From Diabrotica undecimpunctata (taxonomy: Eukaryota; Arthropoda; Insecta; Coleoptera; Chrysomelidae), in the NCBI RefSeq assembly GCF_040954645.1, contig NC_092806.1, positions 76,076,141-76,140,140 of the forward strand: DNA of 64,000 nucleotides. The letters run 5' to 3'. A program made the translations under genes and the position numbers. Positions 1-12,625 of the stretch are shown here, in pieces (positions within the stretch are counted from its first letter, which is position 1; each line of letters opens with the position of its first letter). The notes under the pieces are model-generated. The model made no database searches and was not told where the DNA came from. It was given only the letters and a program-made list of their open reading frames with translations.

Positions 1-99
1 AAAATTATATTGTATGTAAGAAAACCTGTTATGAATGAAAGTCATTATGCAATAAATATAAAAGTAAATTAACATAAAAAAATCAAAATTAATACTGGG

Positions 100-345
100 T
101 ATTTCCTTCTCTGCGTTGTATTACACTTTTCATGCGATCTCTTAAGGACCTTATTAAATTTTTTGACTGATTCCTGAGGAATCGATTCCTACTCTTCATC
201 TAATGCAGTATTTAGCTCCGCCAGTGTCGCTGGTGCTGGATTACTGATCCCAACCCTGCGTTTGAGCTAATCCTATAGGTGCTTGATCGATGGGATTCAT
301 ATCCGGACTCAATTGAGGCCAGTCGGCACGGTAGAACCCGATAGA
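100..345 (-). pseudogene. Tc1-like transposase, C-terminal remnant
   Basis: Read on the minus strand this gives WPQLSPDMNPID, the third catalytic block of Tc1-type DDE transposases. After a one-base frame change it continues with a KRRVGI-like block and the charged C-terminal tail usual for the family. Two in-frame stops and the frameshift make it non-functional. The DNA-binding and first two catalytic blocks are absent, so this is only the last ~75 codons. The call is firm at superfamily level only. Confidence 0.7.
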
Positions 346-429
346 GAAGACCAAAGCCATCATTCTGAAGGGTAAAAGGAACAGGCCACGGGTAGAACAA
401 CAATGTGCGTGGGCGTGTCTAACAGAACA

Positions 430-1427
430 AGTTTGCTGCGAGCTGCGCCTACGTGCCCAGTGGAAAGAAAAGAGCTGTATGGGAAAAGAGATTACCTTAC
501 TATCGCCGAAAGAAGACAAGAAAGGGACAGGTCAACTGAAAGGTATCAATAAGAATGAAACAGCATGGAAGATGTGGCACACTGGAAAGACTGTGGTCAC
601 AGGCAACTGGATTATTTTCTAACGCATGCATGTGTTCACAGGGCACTGTGGAGTCTGCCTTCCCAGGTTCAGAAAGGCTGACACGGATGAACGCCTATAC
701 TGCGGACACCCGGACACTGTGGCACATACGATGTTGGAGTGCAACAGATGGACAGTAGAAAGAAGCAGAATGGAAAGAAAGCCAGGTGTAACTTTTGTGA
801 CAGTGAGTGAAATGATTCAGAGAATGATTGAAAATAAGAATTAGTTCACAATCCTTACAGTGATCAAGAAGAAGAGAAAGAAAGACAGGAATACGAAGAA
901 GCGAACAAGTGAGTCAGACTGTGAGGAAGGAGAAAATATCCAAGTGGAAGTGACGGCGTTCTAGAAGCGATGAGTGTCTTCCACGTGCTATCTAAAACGG
1001 AGTTACCCCAAAGCAGCCCAATTTTTGAAATCAAAAAAAGGGGAAACAGGGAAAACGGACCGGAAGCCGCCCTGCTGACAGTCCGTGGATAATAAACGTA
1101 GTGCTTCAAAAGTATTTCCCGGCCTACAGCTGCCATTCCGCCTCCACAGCGCTGAATGACAGAGGAGGGTCTATTTTACCTACTATCGAGCATCTTTTGG
1201 GTCCTGATTTAACAGGCATTTAAACCTTTACTTTCCAGGAGTTCCCATTAGTAGCCAAGCCATTCTTAGTTTCACGCGAGAGTACACAGGGTTTTCTATA
1301 AAATTTCTATGGAAAATTGTTAATTTTTAATTGCTGTAAACTGCTGTAAACAGCTGTAAACAAGGTCAGGATAGCCTTGATGATTTCCAATCTCCGATAG
1401 GCGTGGCACAAGAAGAAGAAGAAGAAG
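430..1427 (+). mobile_element. R1-type LINE, 3' end
   Basis: The frame covering 626-844 contains a zinc-knuckle-like block (CGHPDTVAHTMLEC followed by W and R residues). This matches the Cys-rich C-terminus that follows reverse transcriptase in R1-clade non-LTR retrotransposons. Upstream codons are broken by frameshifts. About 580 bp of non-coding sequence follows and stops at a run of AAG triplets near 1413-1427, a common 3' tail for this group. It is 5'-truncated, as most LINE copies are. The exact clade is inferred from the Cys pattern. Confidence 0.6.
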
Positions 1428-1590
1428 CTTTCTGAATGGTGTTGTTCTTGTAGCGATTTTGCCTGAGAATGTGCTTTATTTTTATTATTTTTGTTATTTC
1501 CTTAGATCGATATAGAAAATTACAAAAAAGATACATTTACAATTATTTTAATTAATGAAACCAATAGTTCTAGTTATTAGTTATGCATAC

Positions 1591-1762
1591 CTTTCCTTTT
1601 TATAGGCGTAGGAGTTTGTTGAGTTATCATAAAAAATAGCTCCCGTTCTAGTAAATCGATTTCTCTAGCATGCAATTCTTGTTCTTTTTGCTTCAGTTGT
1701 TCCTCATGCATTCGTTGTTGTAATTGGGCCCTATTTAAATTTTCCTCTCTACACCGCAGCTC
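1591..1762 (-). CDS. slpr: slpr exon e: leucine-zipper segment
   Basis: The acceptor ATTTTAG precedes base 1762 and the donor GTATGC follows base 1591. The exon encodes 57 codons plus one base (residues 430-486). It is a highly charged coiled-coil stretch rich in Glu, Gln, Arg and spaced Leu (for example QLQQRMHEEQLKQKEQEL), ending in TPTPIKRKG. In MLKs this segment forms the leucine zipper that mediates homodimerisation and kinase activation, and the basic KRKG stretch starts the region leading to the CRIB motif. It follows exon d in phase 0 and ends in phase 1. The intron before it is about 16.6 kb and full of transposons. Confidence 0.9.
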
Positions 1763-2389
1763 CTAAAATATTATAAAACGAATTATTTTATATATTTATT
1801 TAGTGTGGTTAATTGTTTTGCATTGATTATTAAAATTAATTAAGTAATTATTTTTGTTTAACAAATCTCTAAAAATCTTAAAAAAAAGATACATTTAATT
1901 TTTGTACCATTTTCATTACGGAGGCACATACGTTAAGATTTCGATAGTTGGGTGTCTTGCAGATGTCCTTCTTTTACCAGACTCACAGTCTTGTTTAGCC
2001 TATAATAAATTCAAATAAATAAAGTACCTGCATTTTGAAAAAGGGTTGAATTTTCATATATTGAGCTATACTTCGTAAAATAAAGAAGAATTTTCGGCAT
2101 GACTACCTTAAAATATTTGTGCAAAAATTTTTTTATAGCTTTAATAGTTTCTGAGATATAGCCCTTTTTTTAACTCCTACCTGGTTGCGCGAGCACATAA
2201 AGTACGTAATCTTCTTTAATTATTGAATTATTAGGGCAATAATATAAAAACACCTCAAACAACGTTATTTGAATTGATGTTATAGTGAATTAAAAAATAT
2301 ATAATTAAAAAAATATTTAAATATATAAACAAATAAAATGAAAATGATGAAATTATTTTTGCTTAATTAATTATTACTCATTACTAATT
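1763..2389. other. Intron sequence, nothing recognised
   Basis: AT-rich intronic sequence between the zipper exon and the first LINE of the intron. I see no coding frame, inverted ends or tandem array. Confidence 0.5.
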
Positions 2390-2465
2390 ACACATTTAAT
2401 AATATCTAATAAACGTAATATTAACGTCGCAAACACTCGACTTGTTACATTAAACGTTACGGTTT
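2390..2465 (-). repeat. tRNA-like/SINE-like fragment upstream of a LINE
   Basis: On the minus strand it contains AACAAGTCGAGTG, close to a Pol III A box, and later TTTATTAGATATTATT. The same two blocks occur in the same order at 36880-37025. There is no B box in this copy. It lies directly upstream of the RTE-type LINE at 2494. It may be a SINE remnant or part of the LINE 5' region. Confidence 0.4.
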
Positions 2466-2493
2466 AGATTGCAGCACACAGACTAAGTATTAT

Positions 2494-4385
2494 ATGTCTA
2501 TGATAAAAACATTCATTCATAATGGCACTGACATATATGATAAGAAAATGTATACTGATCATGGTTCTCGGACACCAAGATCCATCAGGAGAAGACAAGC
2601 ACACAGGGCTTCCCAAGCCGTTATCCATCGAAATCCCTGTGACAATAGAAAAGAAATAAGAATAAAATCAGGTATGGGAATAGGCACATGGAATGTGAGA
2701 GGTCACTACGAGCCCGGTAAGACACAAAACACCATACACGAAATAATAAGGCTCAATATAACAGTTCTTGGGATAAGCGAGACGCGCTGGCCAGGAACTG
2801 GTAAATGTAGCATAGACGACCACGACGCATTCTACTCCGGAGAAGAAGGCAAAAAGCACTGGAATGGCGTGGCATTCATTGTACATAATGAAGCCTCTAG
2901 TTATATTAAATCTGCAAGTTACATTTCGGACAGAGTCATCATGATTCAATTAAACTCAAAGCCAGTATATATTAATCTGGTCCAAATTTATGCGCCCACA
3001 GCGAGCAGTAGTGAAGATGACATAGAGAAATTTTATGATGATATAAAGATGGTAATAAGTCATTTGAATAAATAAACAAGAAACATAATTCTAATAATGG
3101 GGGAAAATACTAAAGTAGGAAAAGGTAGACAAGAAAACATTGTATGCAATTTAGAACTTGGACAACGTAATGACAAAGAAAATCTTTTTATATCATCTGG
3201 TCCAAACATAACCTTCGATGAAATGGAAAAAGCTATACAACTATCAAAGAATAGGAAAGCAACTAGTCCAGATGAAATTCTCAGCGAAATAATCAAACTA
3301 CTCGACGATAAAGGCAAACATTCTCTTTTACACCTCTTTAATAAAATATACGAAACAGATACAGAAATATATACCAACAGATTGGTTACTGTCAACATTT
3401 ATAATGATACCAAAAAATGAGCCCTAATGAGCCATGTACTGAACATTTTCTTAAGAATACTTCACTCGGGAATTTACAATAAAATAGAAGTTAAACTAAG
3501 CGAAACACAGTTTGGTTTCAAAAACAAACTTGGAACCAGAGAAGCATTATTCAGTTTGCATGTCCTGGTTCAAAGATTTAGGGATATAGAATAACCAATG
3601 TATTTGTGTTTTATCGACTTCGAAAAGGCCTTTGACCGGGTCACCCACGACAAACTCATAATTGTCTTAAAGCATGTGGGAATTGATGACAAAGACCTCA
3701 GTATTATCAAAAATTTGTATTGACATCAATGTGCAAACATACGAAGCAGGGATTAAAATCCACGGGATTCATGTCAATAATCTCAGATACGCAGACGACA
3801 CGGTACTGACTTCATCCAATGAAAAAGAGTTGCAACTACTTATAAAACAGGGTGACCGAAACATGTGTTGAATATGAGCTAAAGCTTAAGACTTCTAAGA
3901 CAAAACTTTGGTTGTCAACAAAACAGTGAACATCAGAGCGTATGGAATAGAGTTAGAAAGAATCCATAATATCACCTATTTGGGCGCCAATGTTAACGAT
4001 AACTAGGATATAAGCAAAAATAAGATTTCGCATTGAAAAAGCCAGAGCTGCCTTCTATAAACTAACGAAAATTCTGGCTAATAGAGATATTTCATTAAAC
4101 CTTAAAATCAGATTAATACGCTGCTACATATTCTCCACATTGCTGTATAGCATCAATCAAAACAATAAAAATTCGAAAGTTACAATATTTTGGTGATGTA
4201 ATGAGACATCCAAAGAGGTATAACCTCCTACACCTCATAATACAAGTGCAAGATCGCCGGAAGAAGCGGCCCATGCTGAAGAAGAAAATCCTGGCTCCGA
4301 GGATACTTAATCCAAAGTTATTATTTGCCAATATGATCGCCAACGTTCGATAATCGGATAGAGTACTAAAAGAAGAAGATAACAA
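2494..4385 (+). mobile_element. RTE-type LINE, degenerate
   Basis: The 2494-3075 frame encodes an endonuclease/exonuclease/phosphatase-type domain (GTWNVRG, GISETRW, then NLVQIYAPT), the APE-like endonuclease of LINEs. Reverse transcriptase pieces follow in several frames: NRKATSPDEI near 3250, CFIDFEKAFDRV near 3608, and RYADDTVL near 3785, which is the catalytic YADD box. A C-terminal block near 4200 (MRHPKRYNLL) matches the tail of RTE-type elements. Stops at about 3075, 3592 and 3722 and several frameshifts show it is dead. The EN spans ~190 residues, the usual size. Clade assignment is by motif style. Confidence 0.8.
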
Positions 4386-4389
4386 CATG

Positions 4390-5559
4390 AACTCTTTTAA
4401 TTTTTCAGGTTATGTTTGTGCGCTTCTTAGGAAGCGCACGGACGTATACCGCGTTTTGTTCATGGAGCTACATCAGAACTTCACGAAACGCCTCCAATAA
4501 CCGCCTAGTTACAAAATTCAAAATGGGAGACAAAATTCCATTGGCCATTTGAGTTTTGCCGAGCTCTGCACCATTCTAAACGTCGAGCCTTATGCTGAGG
4601 TGTCAAAGGTAACACCAAAAGCGGTCGGTAAGCTCTCAGTCACAGTCCAAGTAATATTTGATTAACTGTTCTTCTTGAGACTACCCTTCTTGTAGTTGCA
4701 ACTAAATTATTTCTTACTTGATGTACACTGTCCCGTCTATTTCTGAGAGCAAGAAGTCTAAGATGCCACAAATCGCAGCCTTGCAATATTCTAGGACGTC
4801 TAGACCCTCCCCGACGCCGATAAGTCGCATCGGGTCAAAAGTCTGGAGGAGATGGTCGAATACCTCCTCCAAACTTTTAACGCCCTTGACGGATTAGTTC
4901 CAACTCTTCATGAAATTTCCGGTAAACCAAAACCGGCCTCGCTCATGCATACAATGCGTCCTATTTCGAAGTCGCTTAAATGACGAAATTGCCGACGATC
5001 GCGAATGCGTCATTTTAATTTTTTTAGTAAATCAAAAACAATCCAAAATGACTAAAGACTACAACTAAACTAAAGTTAAATACGCAGAAATAAGCTTTCT
5101 TATCTTTTTTGTTTTTGCGAACAAAACGAAAAATATTTCAGTTCAAAAAAAAAGATAACGAAGTAAAAAAATCACACAAATATTTTTAGATAAGACTTAC
5201 AAAGAAATACTTTTGATCCAAATAATTAACCGTATGAAAACACTATATATATAATAGGTAGTTAAAAAAAGTAAAAAACTATTTAGAAAAGGGACATTTT
5301 TAAATACTTACCATTTTCATTGCTTTTTATATTTATATTCAACAAAATATATTGTTGATTGAATTTCGAAGAGTGCAGTTAAAATATGCTATCTTTTAAC
5401 ACAAGGTTTACCATTACAAGTAATATAAAATTTTAAATATAAATATTATATAAACATTCTAGAATGTAAATTCAAAAGGAATTTTAATGTAAATGATATT
5501 TGTATAAATTTTTATGACGAAAAATATTTGTTGCTCTAAAAAACTATGTGTTTTATTAA
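4390..5559. other. Unassigned sequence with a 16-bp-stem hairpin
   Basis: About 600 bp (4400-5010) is noticeably more GC-rich than its surroundings and carries no long frame. Within it, bases about 4836-4880 form a hairpin: AAAAGTCTGGAGGAG pairs with CTCCTCCAAACTTTT apart from one mismatch, with a ~10-nt loop. From 5010 to 5559 the sequence is plain AT-rich intron. I cannot assign it to a family. Confidence 0.4.
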
Positions 5560-6850
5560 GGGAAGCAATGAAGCAATAAACTAATTCTTTGCAGTTGGAT
5601 GGATCTAAATGAAACTTATTGAATTCGATTTGTAAGAGCGTTAGGAAATTTTGTGAACTAAACTGATGAGATGGAAATGAAAATTGCATTATTGCACAAG
5701 GAAAAAAGCGCATTTTGAAGTGATAAAAATCGATAAATTTGTAATTCGGAAATATATGGGAAATATATCTTTATGGGAATGAGTTCAATATTACTACTCT
5801 GGTGTTTATGGTGTCACTGAACTCGAATATTATAACGGCGATGGTCTCCGATGAACCTGATGCATCTGGGCCTCATCTCCTGGAGTTTTGTGACAATTCG
5901 ATACAAATTAGTGCAAACTCGTTACTTAGGGGTTTTGGGTCGCTGAACACTAATATCACGTCGGCAATGGTGTGCGATGCATTCCGATGCACAAACAAAC
6001 AAACTAGACTAGGCCCATCCTTGGCAACAGGTGCGTCGAAGACCATCGCCCACATGATATTAGTGTTCAGCAACCCCAAAACCCCCAATTAACAAGTCTG
6101 TACTGATTTTTGATCGAATTTACACAAAACTTCAGGAGCCGAGATCGTCTTGGACACCAGGTGACCCGCACACTATCGCCGACACTTATATTAGTTTTCA
6201 GCGACCCGAAAACCACCGAGTAATGAGTTTGTATTGATTTTGTATCAAATTTCTACAAAACTACAGGAGACACAGGCCCTGTTCTGCGCACCAGGTATTT
6301 CGCACTCCATCGACGACATGATATTAGTGTTGAGCGATCTTAACAACCCCCGAGTAACGAGTTTGCATTGATTTTATACCGAATTTCCACAAAACTCTAC
6401 ACCAGGTGTCTCGCACAAAGATGACGAGCACACCGTTGCCGACATGATATTAGTGTTCAACAAGCTCAAAAGACTCTCAGTAACGAGTTTGCACTGATTT
6501 TGTGTCGAATTTCCACAAAACTACAGGAGACGAGGCCCAGGTGCACCAGGTGCCTCAGAGACCATCGCCGTTATGATATTCGTGTTCAGTGACCCAAAAA
6601 AACCAGAGTAATAATTGGACCCATTTCCGTCAATTATTCCAAATTACAAATTTATCATTTTTTATTACTTCGAAACGCACATTGGAATATGCATTTTCTT
6701 GTTCAATAATGCAATTTTCATTTCTACATCATCACTTTAGTTCACAAAATTTTCTGACGTTCTTACGAATCGAATGCAACAAGTTTCATTGAGATTCATC
6801 CAACTGCAAAAAATTAGTAGGTTTTGGGTCTTTTACTGCTTCATTGCCTT
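5560..6850. mobile_element. Foldback-type element with ~130-bp tandem units
   Basis: The outer arms are inverted copies. The minus strand of about 5565-5770 and the plus strand of about 6610-6845 share, nearly base for base, the stretch with AATGCAATTTTCATTTC and TTCACAAAATTTTCT. Between them lie tandem units marked by ATGATATTAGTGTTCAG at 6054, 6185, 6318, 6444 and 6573, a spacing of 126-133 bp. Two units in the opposite orientation sit near 5825 and 5952. The orientation switches near 5985-6010. Long inverted arms built of tandem repeats are the hallmark of foldback (FB-like) elements. The short frames in this region are shadows, with no transposase inside. Confidence 0.7.
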
Positions 6851-7999
6851 GCCTATAATGTTTCAGCAAAGTTTTCTAAGTAACTTCTAATTGACTCAAA
6901 TGCAAATTCTTTCATATTAAAATTGAGGTTTTTTTTTATTCATTTTATGGCTTTTTCGTAAATTTTTATGTTTGGTAATTTTTCCAAATTATTGATTAAA
7001 AAATAAGATAATTCAAAACAAATTTATGCGCGCGCCCATCCAATAGGTAACCCAAAACTAATAAAGGTCTAGAAAATTGTTTTGACAAATTTTTAAGCTA
7101 GTCATGCCGATAATAGTTTTCTACAAAAATTTTATTTTTTTTATTATTTTACGAAATACAGCCCAATATATCAAAACTCAATACTTTTTGCAAAACGGAG
7201 GTTGGCTAGGAACGTTAACTTATTTTTATAATAATAGGCACTTTCATCTACCTTTTCCCAAATTTTCATTCTCGATTTATTTTTTTGGGCCATAGAAGTC
7301 ATAGTCAAAGAAGCACAAAACGCGGAACACTTACACTGTGTTAAGCGAACTATTAAAACGTCTTGATTTCTACTGTGAATAAAAGTAATTAGATTTTTAT
7401 TGAAAATCGTCACTTGTCATGCGATAAATAAATAAAACTTTTGTTTTGTACCTCGTCACTGTATCGTGTTTTAACTCTTAGACTTGTTTTCATTTGATTC
7501 ATGTAGACTGCACCGCTATCGTATTAGCTGAAATCAAGCATCGATAAACGAACAGAGATATTATTTCTCATCTCATCCTTTGTTGACCAGTAGATGAGGC
7601 AAAAATCACAAAATATGTATAAAACAATGGCAAATTAGACGTGTTATTTATTATTTCTATTCCTATATACTTTATAAATATTAAATACGAGTACGGTCCT
7701 GACTAAGGTACAATATACCACGTTTAAAGCTTAAAGTCGTATAAAGTAGTAGTGCAACACTAGTGCTCACCAATATAGACTGACGTGAATACTCGAAATT
7801 CCATTATTATAAAAAATATCAGAAATATAACCTGCAAAATACAGAAAGAGAAACAAGTTTGGGTCTAGGTCAGGAACGACGACCAGTTTTGGGTCGGACT
7901 TGCGGCATCTTAAAATATCATGACTTCAAACGATATTACTTTAAATACCACTACCAAGAATTTCTAACAACCGAAATTGTATTTATTTTTCCCCAAACA
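6851..7999. other. Intron sequence, nothing recognised
   Basis: AT-rich sequence with short chance frames only. I see no motif, inverted repeat or tandem array that stands out. Confidence 0.4.
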
Positions 8000-10900
8000 G
8001 TACGGTCGACTCACTTCTGCACTCTTAGAAGTTTGTAAACATAAAAAAGTCACAAATAGAAATAAGAAGATTGATTACTCCAGCCGATAGACTCGTAGTA
8101 ATGCATGCCCTACAATTCCTAACAACATTATAGAAGCAGAACTACAAAAGATGGGTATCATTGCTGTGTCTAAGATGACTATCTAAAGAATAGGTATGCC
8201 TGAAACAGAATACAGCCATGTCCTTAGTTTTTGAAGGCAAACATTTATCACTCACCTAGAAAATATGTCTATCCCCGATTATTTTAATATATCACATGAC
8301 AACACCCTGTATCGTCTGTACCTTTCCACACATGCATATAACTGCTCAAATTGTAAAACTATTAGTCACAAAGAAACAAAAAAAATGTCCTCACAGAACT
8401 GATCTCACCCCATTAAACCCTTCCCCAGCACCTATCCAACCTAGAACAACAGTTCAGGAATCTAATCAGCAAACAAATTTAACAATGTCTATTCTAGTAG
8501 AACCTATAAACAATACTACCCAAAACCCTTCTCCCAATACATCATCAGTCTCAGATACATTTACCGAAAATCTAGCAGAGGAAACATCTCCACCTTCTAT
8601 AAACATTCCCAGTAAAACCAATCAAGTTAAAAGACAAATATCGTCCTCTCCAGACATTATTGAAAACAATTTACAAACTAACACACAACCTTTTATGCCT
8701 CCTATTCTAAACAAACCTAAGAAAAAATTCAAAAAATCAGATAAAAACTCCCGCGAAGAGCTCACTCTTTCTCTGGAATGAATAAATGATAAAATAGAGA
8801 ACAGATCGCCCGCATTTATTCTAAATTATAATGAGATTAATCTCCAAAAATTATTCCAATGAACCTACTGAACGAATCGATATTCTTAACTCCATACATT
8901 GTTATATCCATAATTCAAAACTAAAAACCAACATCACCCGTTTAAAGAAGAAACTAAACCCCAATAAAACATCTTCAATTTAAGAGTCCGATGAACCGCA
9001 ATCTCAATCCGAAATCTAATGTCAGATTCTTTTATTATGTAGTGGAACCTTAATGAGTTTTACACCCATATTGAACAATTAAAACTTAATAAATGAACTA
9101 TCTCCTAAAATACTTTGCCTTCAAAAGACCCATTTTAAAAATACCAATATAAATTTTCGAAATTATCAATGTTTTCTAAAAAACACAAACGCACATTAAG
9201 CCAGTGGCGGAGTAGCTATCTTCACTAGAACAGATATACAAGCTACCAATTGCATTAAGTACTAGTCTTGAAGCTGTAGCTGTAACAGTTACTTACCAAA
9301 AACACATAACACTTGCAATATATATCTGCTTCATCCCCGCGATCTCGATTTATAAGAATTTAGAAATCTTATAGATCAAATTCCGAACCCAAAAATAATT
9401 TTAGGTAATATGAATTGCCATCATCTGGCATTGGGATATCATTAAACTGACAAATTCGGTAACTTAATGAATTATTTCATTGATTCCTCAGATTTAATAC
9501 TACTTAATAATGGAAAATCGACCCGATTTAATTCTTACAACGGCTTATTTTCCGCCATAGATTTGACATTATGTAGCCAATCATTATCAACTTATCTCTT
9601 ATGGAATACTTTAGAATCACTACATGACAGTGATCAATTTCCCATTCATATAACATTTAATAAATTTCAATCTCCTAAATTCCCAATATATCAATCTTGG
9701 AAATTAAAGAATGCCAACTGGAATTCCTATCAGATCGACATCTAAAAGAAAATTGAAAATTTCCAATTAAGCAGTGACATAAACTGACATTAGGTCCTTA
9801 AATAATATCATAGCAGAAGGATCCTTAACTAATATCGATAAAACTAAACTTTGTAACAGACAACCAGTGCCTTGGTGGACCAGCGAAATCTCACTAACTC
9901 TACCTTTAACAAAACGCGCGTTTAATAAACTTAAAAAGCATAATACGGAAGAAAATTTATTCAATTTTAAAAAACTTAGAGAAAGAACGAGATCATAAAA
10001 AAAAACAAAAGAAATACATGGGAAAATTATGTCTCTTCTATAAATTCATTGACCCTTCAGCTGTCATTTGGTCTAAAATTCGTAAACAAAGCCATTGCAA
10101 AAATCTATCTGCTATCCTCTATTATCACCATAAACGATATCAATAATCCTTTAAACATCGCCATAACTCTTCAAGAATTAGAATTTGCTATTTCTGAAAA
10201 AAATACCTCGGCTGGACCAGATGACATACCAACAATATTTATAAAAAACTTTTTTTTTAAAAACCATTTACAACTAAACTAGTTTTACTAGATTTATTTA
10301 ATATTTGTTTTCTAAAACATAAATTTCCTGACTTTCGGTCCCAGGTAGTAATAATTCCCATCATCAAGCCAAATAAACCTAAGGATAAGCTCACTTCTTA
10401 CCGACCCATCTCGCTTACCTGTAGTATGTGTAAAATCTTGGAAAATGGGCATGCTGCTGCTTACTACTCTGATGAAGAAAACTCCTACACTTACCAATAA
10501 ATTGTAGTATACTCACAGGCGAGACTACAGCTATATTAAAAGTCTTAATTTTTTCTGTGATAATGACGCACTCAAAACGAGTTATCACTGATTCACTGCG
10601 TGAAATCAAATGCTTTATTGCAATTAACGCAAATTTATACAACATATCCCATTATACAAGTAATAAAAAATGAATTAGAAATACTTCATTCCATGGGAAA
10701 GGACACAGATTTAATTTGGGTACCATCGCACACTGGAATCTGGGGAAATGAAAAAGCGGATCAACTAGCAACTACAAGCCGTATTAACTTAGAAGAAACT
10801 ACAAAAATTACAAAATATCCTTACAGTGATATGACACCTCTGATTAAAGTTCATTGCAATAAAATTTGGCAAAATTATGGGAAAATTCAGCAACCAAATT

Positions 10901-11215
10901 AAACCCAATATACCCAGAGATGAACAGCTCTTTGAATAACCCCACAAGTAGACGAGATCACGTAATTATAAACCGTTTAAAAACTGGTCATACTGCTGTC
11001 ATATACAAATTTTTAATCAGTAAAAATCCACCACCAATTTGCAACAACTGCTCCACTTCATTGACAGTGAAACACTTCTTGATTGACTGCCCATGTTTCC
11101 AAAATCAAAGAAGAATACATGGAATTTCAGACGACCTCAAATCTAACCTTACAGATAAAAATTTAAATGTATTAAATTATTCAAGAGATATAAAATTGTA
11201 TTATACTATTTAATG
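8000..11215 (+). mobile_element. I-type LINE with RNase H, internally deleted
   Basis: Gag-like ORF1 runs from about 8000 to 8781: a degenerate RNA-binding part, a Cys-His remnant near 8345, then a Pro/Ser/Lys-rich tail. ORF2 starts with a broken endonuclease (GNMNCHHLAWG near 9407; STRFN, AIDLTL and SDQFPIH in 9467-9745). Reverse transcriptase fingers follow (TSAGPDDIPTIFIKN near 10210; LTSYRPISLT near 10389). After about 10440 the palm with its catalytic Asp box is missing, and the sequence jumps to an RNase H domain (LIWVPSHTGIWGNEKADQLA at ~10713-10772). A C-terminal Cys-His block (CNNCSTS ... HFLIDC) lies near 11040-11090. RNase H after RT places it with I-like elements. Multiple stops show it is inactive. 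Confidence 0.8.
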
Positions 11216-11302
11216 TACATAATCATTAAAACTATTGTGTTTGTCATCCTACTAATAACCCTGCGTGGTTGATGTTGAGTAAGTGTTTTAAATAACAAAA
11301 AA

Positions 11303-12123
11303 GGTTGAGTTTACCCACGGTTCGTAGACTTACTATGGTTGCCTCTTCCGACTGGAGTGGGGATGCTTGAGTTACGTCACCAGAGTACACAAGAATACAA
11401 AACCCATTTATTATCACAGTTTGTTCGTGGTAATTATCTTTCAGTTTATTATTTGCTTTATTTATCGTTTCTTAAATATCTCGGTTTACTTTATATTTTT
11501 TATTTGAAATTTTGGTGTTGTTTTCTATAAAAACTTATTTTGAATTATCGAAGAAACGTTATTTATTGTAGTTGTACATCGTATCTATTGTCTTCGTTTT
11601 TTTTATAAGGTAGGTTAAAACTTTAAAATTTCATTGTGTATTAACGTAATAATAATGTTGATGAAATTTTAGAATGCCAGGCACAGGTTGTAGTGTGAAG
11701 GAAAGATATTAAAAAAATGGAAAAAATAGTTATGTAATTCGGTAATTCATTCAATAGTTAATCCAGTATTGATGGAAATTCAGTATACGCGACAAATTTT
11801 GAGTGTAAAATGGAGATTGAAGTCCTAGATTTACGTAAATCCTGCATTAACATTGGATAAACGTTAACAACCGGTTCTGATTAATTTTAAGTACCAAACT
11901 GTCTACATATCAACAGTTTTCCATAATTAGGTATTATAATCCACTAGACATCTTTATTTCATAACTATCTTTACTATTTTCCACACATCAAAGACCTAAA
12001 AACGACGATTAACAATGTTACGATTCAAATTACTGTACTCTCGTGATGTAATTTCGGGCTTAATGTTCATTGGTTAGTCGGAAGAGGCAACCCTAGTAAG
12101 TCTACGAACCGTGAATGTCAACC
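11303..12123. mobile_element. Non-autonomous element with ~90-bp inverted ends
   Basis: Bases 11303-11393 and 12030-12123 are inverted copies. Both contain ACGGTTCGTAGACTTACTA and GGTTGCCTCTTCCGACT reading inward, with divergence increasing toward the inside. The ~640-bp interior has no coding frame. No clear target duplication is visible. It looks like a MITE or an internally deleted DNA transposon of unknown superfamily. Confidence 0.55.
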
Positions 12124-12625
12124 ATGAAATTAAATATTTCGGTTTGGCAGTGTTGGGATGTTTGTATAATGCATATGTTGTATGCTTCAAATATAAAGAG
12201 AGAAAGCTTTTAAAAAGTACATTTTAATTATACTATTTTATGAATTATGCAATTTTTAATTTATATGAAACAATAACGAGTAAATATTTGTCTCTTTCGA
12301 GATTAATTGCAAACATCTGTTGCAATCTGACAACTGCTGATTTGACGATTGCCAAATCTATACCCTAATATATCAAAAGGCAATTGCCAAAAAATATTTA
12401 ATTAACTGCAATTAATCTCCAAAGAAACAAATATTATTCTTGTTTTATATAAATCAGAAATTGCAGAATTCATAACATAATATAATCAAAATGTACTTTT
12501 CTAAAGCTTTATCTCTTTATATTTGAAGCATACAACATATAAAAACATGCCAACACTGCTAAAACAAATTTTTTTGTCCCACTTTTGACATTTGCGGCTA
12601 TAATCAGCTTGTACTTTCGGTAAAC
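12124..12625. mobile_element. Palindromic MITE, copy 1
   Basis: The arms meet near 12355. The left arm has TATGTTGTATGCTTCAAATA at about 12175 and the right arm has its complement near 12520-12545. The centre reads GATTGCCAAATCTA ... GGCAATTGCC. The family recurs at 61975-62590 with the same centre. There is no coding capacity. Its left arm blends into the right end of the element at 11303-12123, so the boundary between the two is uncertain. Confidence 0.6.

Noticed and set aside
5802..6092. Coding frames in the foldback region on both strands
   Set aside because: The two overlapping frames are complements of the same repeat units and resemble each other only because the units are inverted copies.
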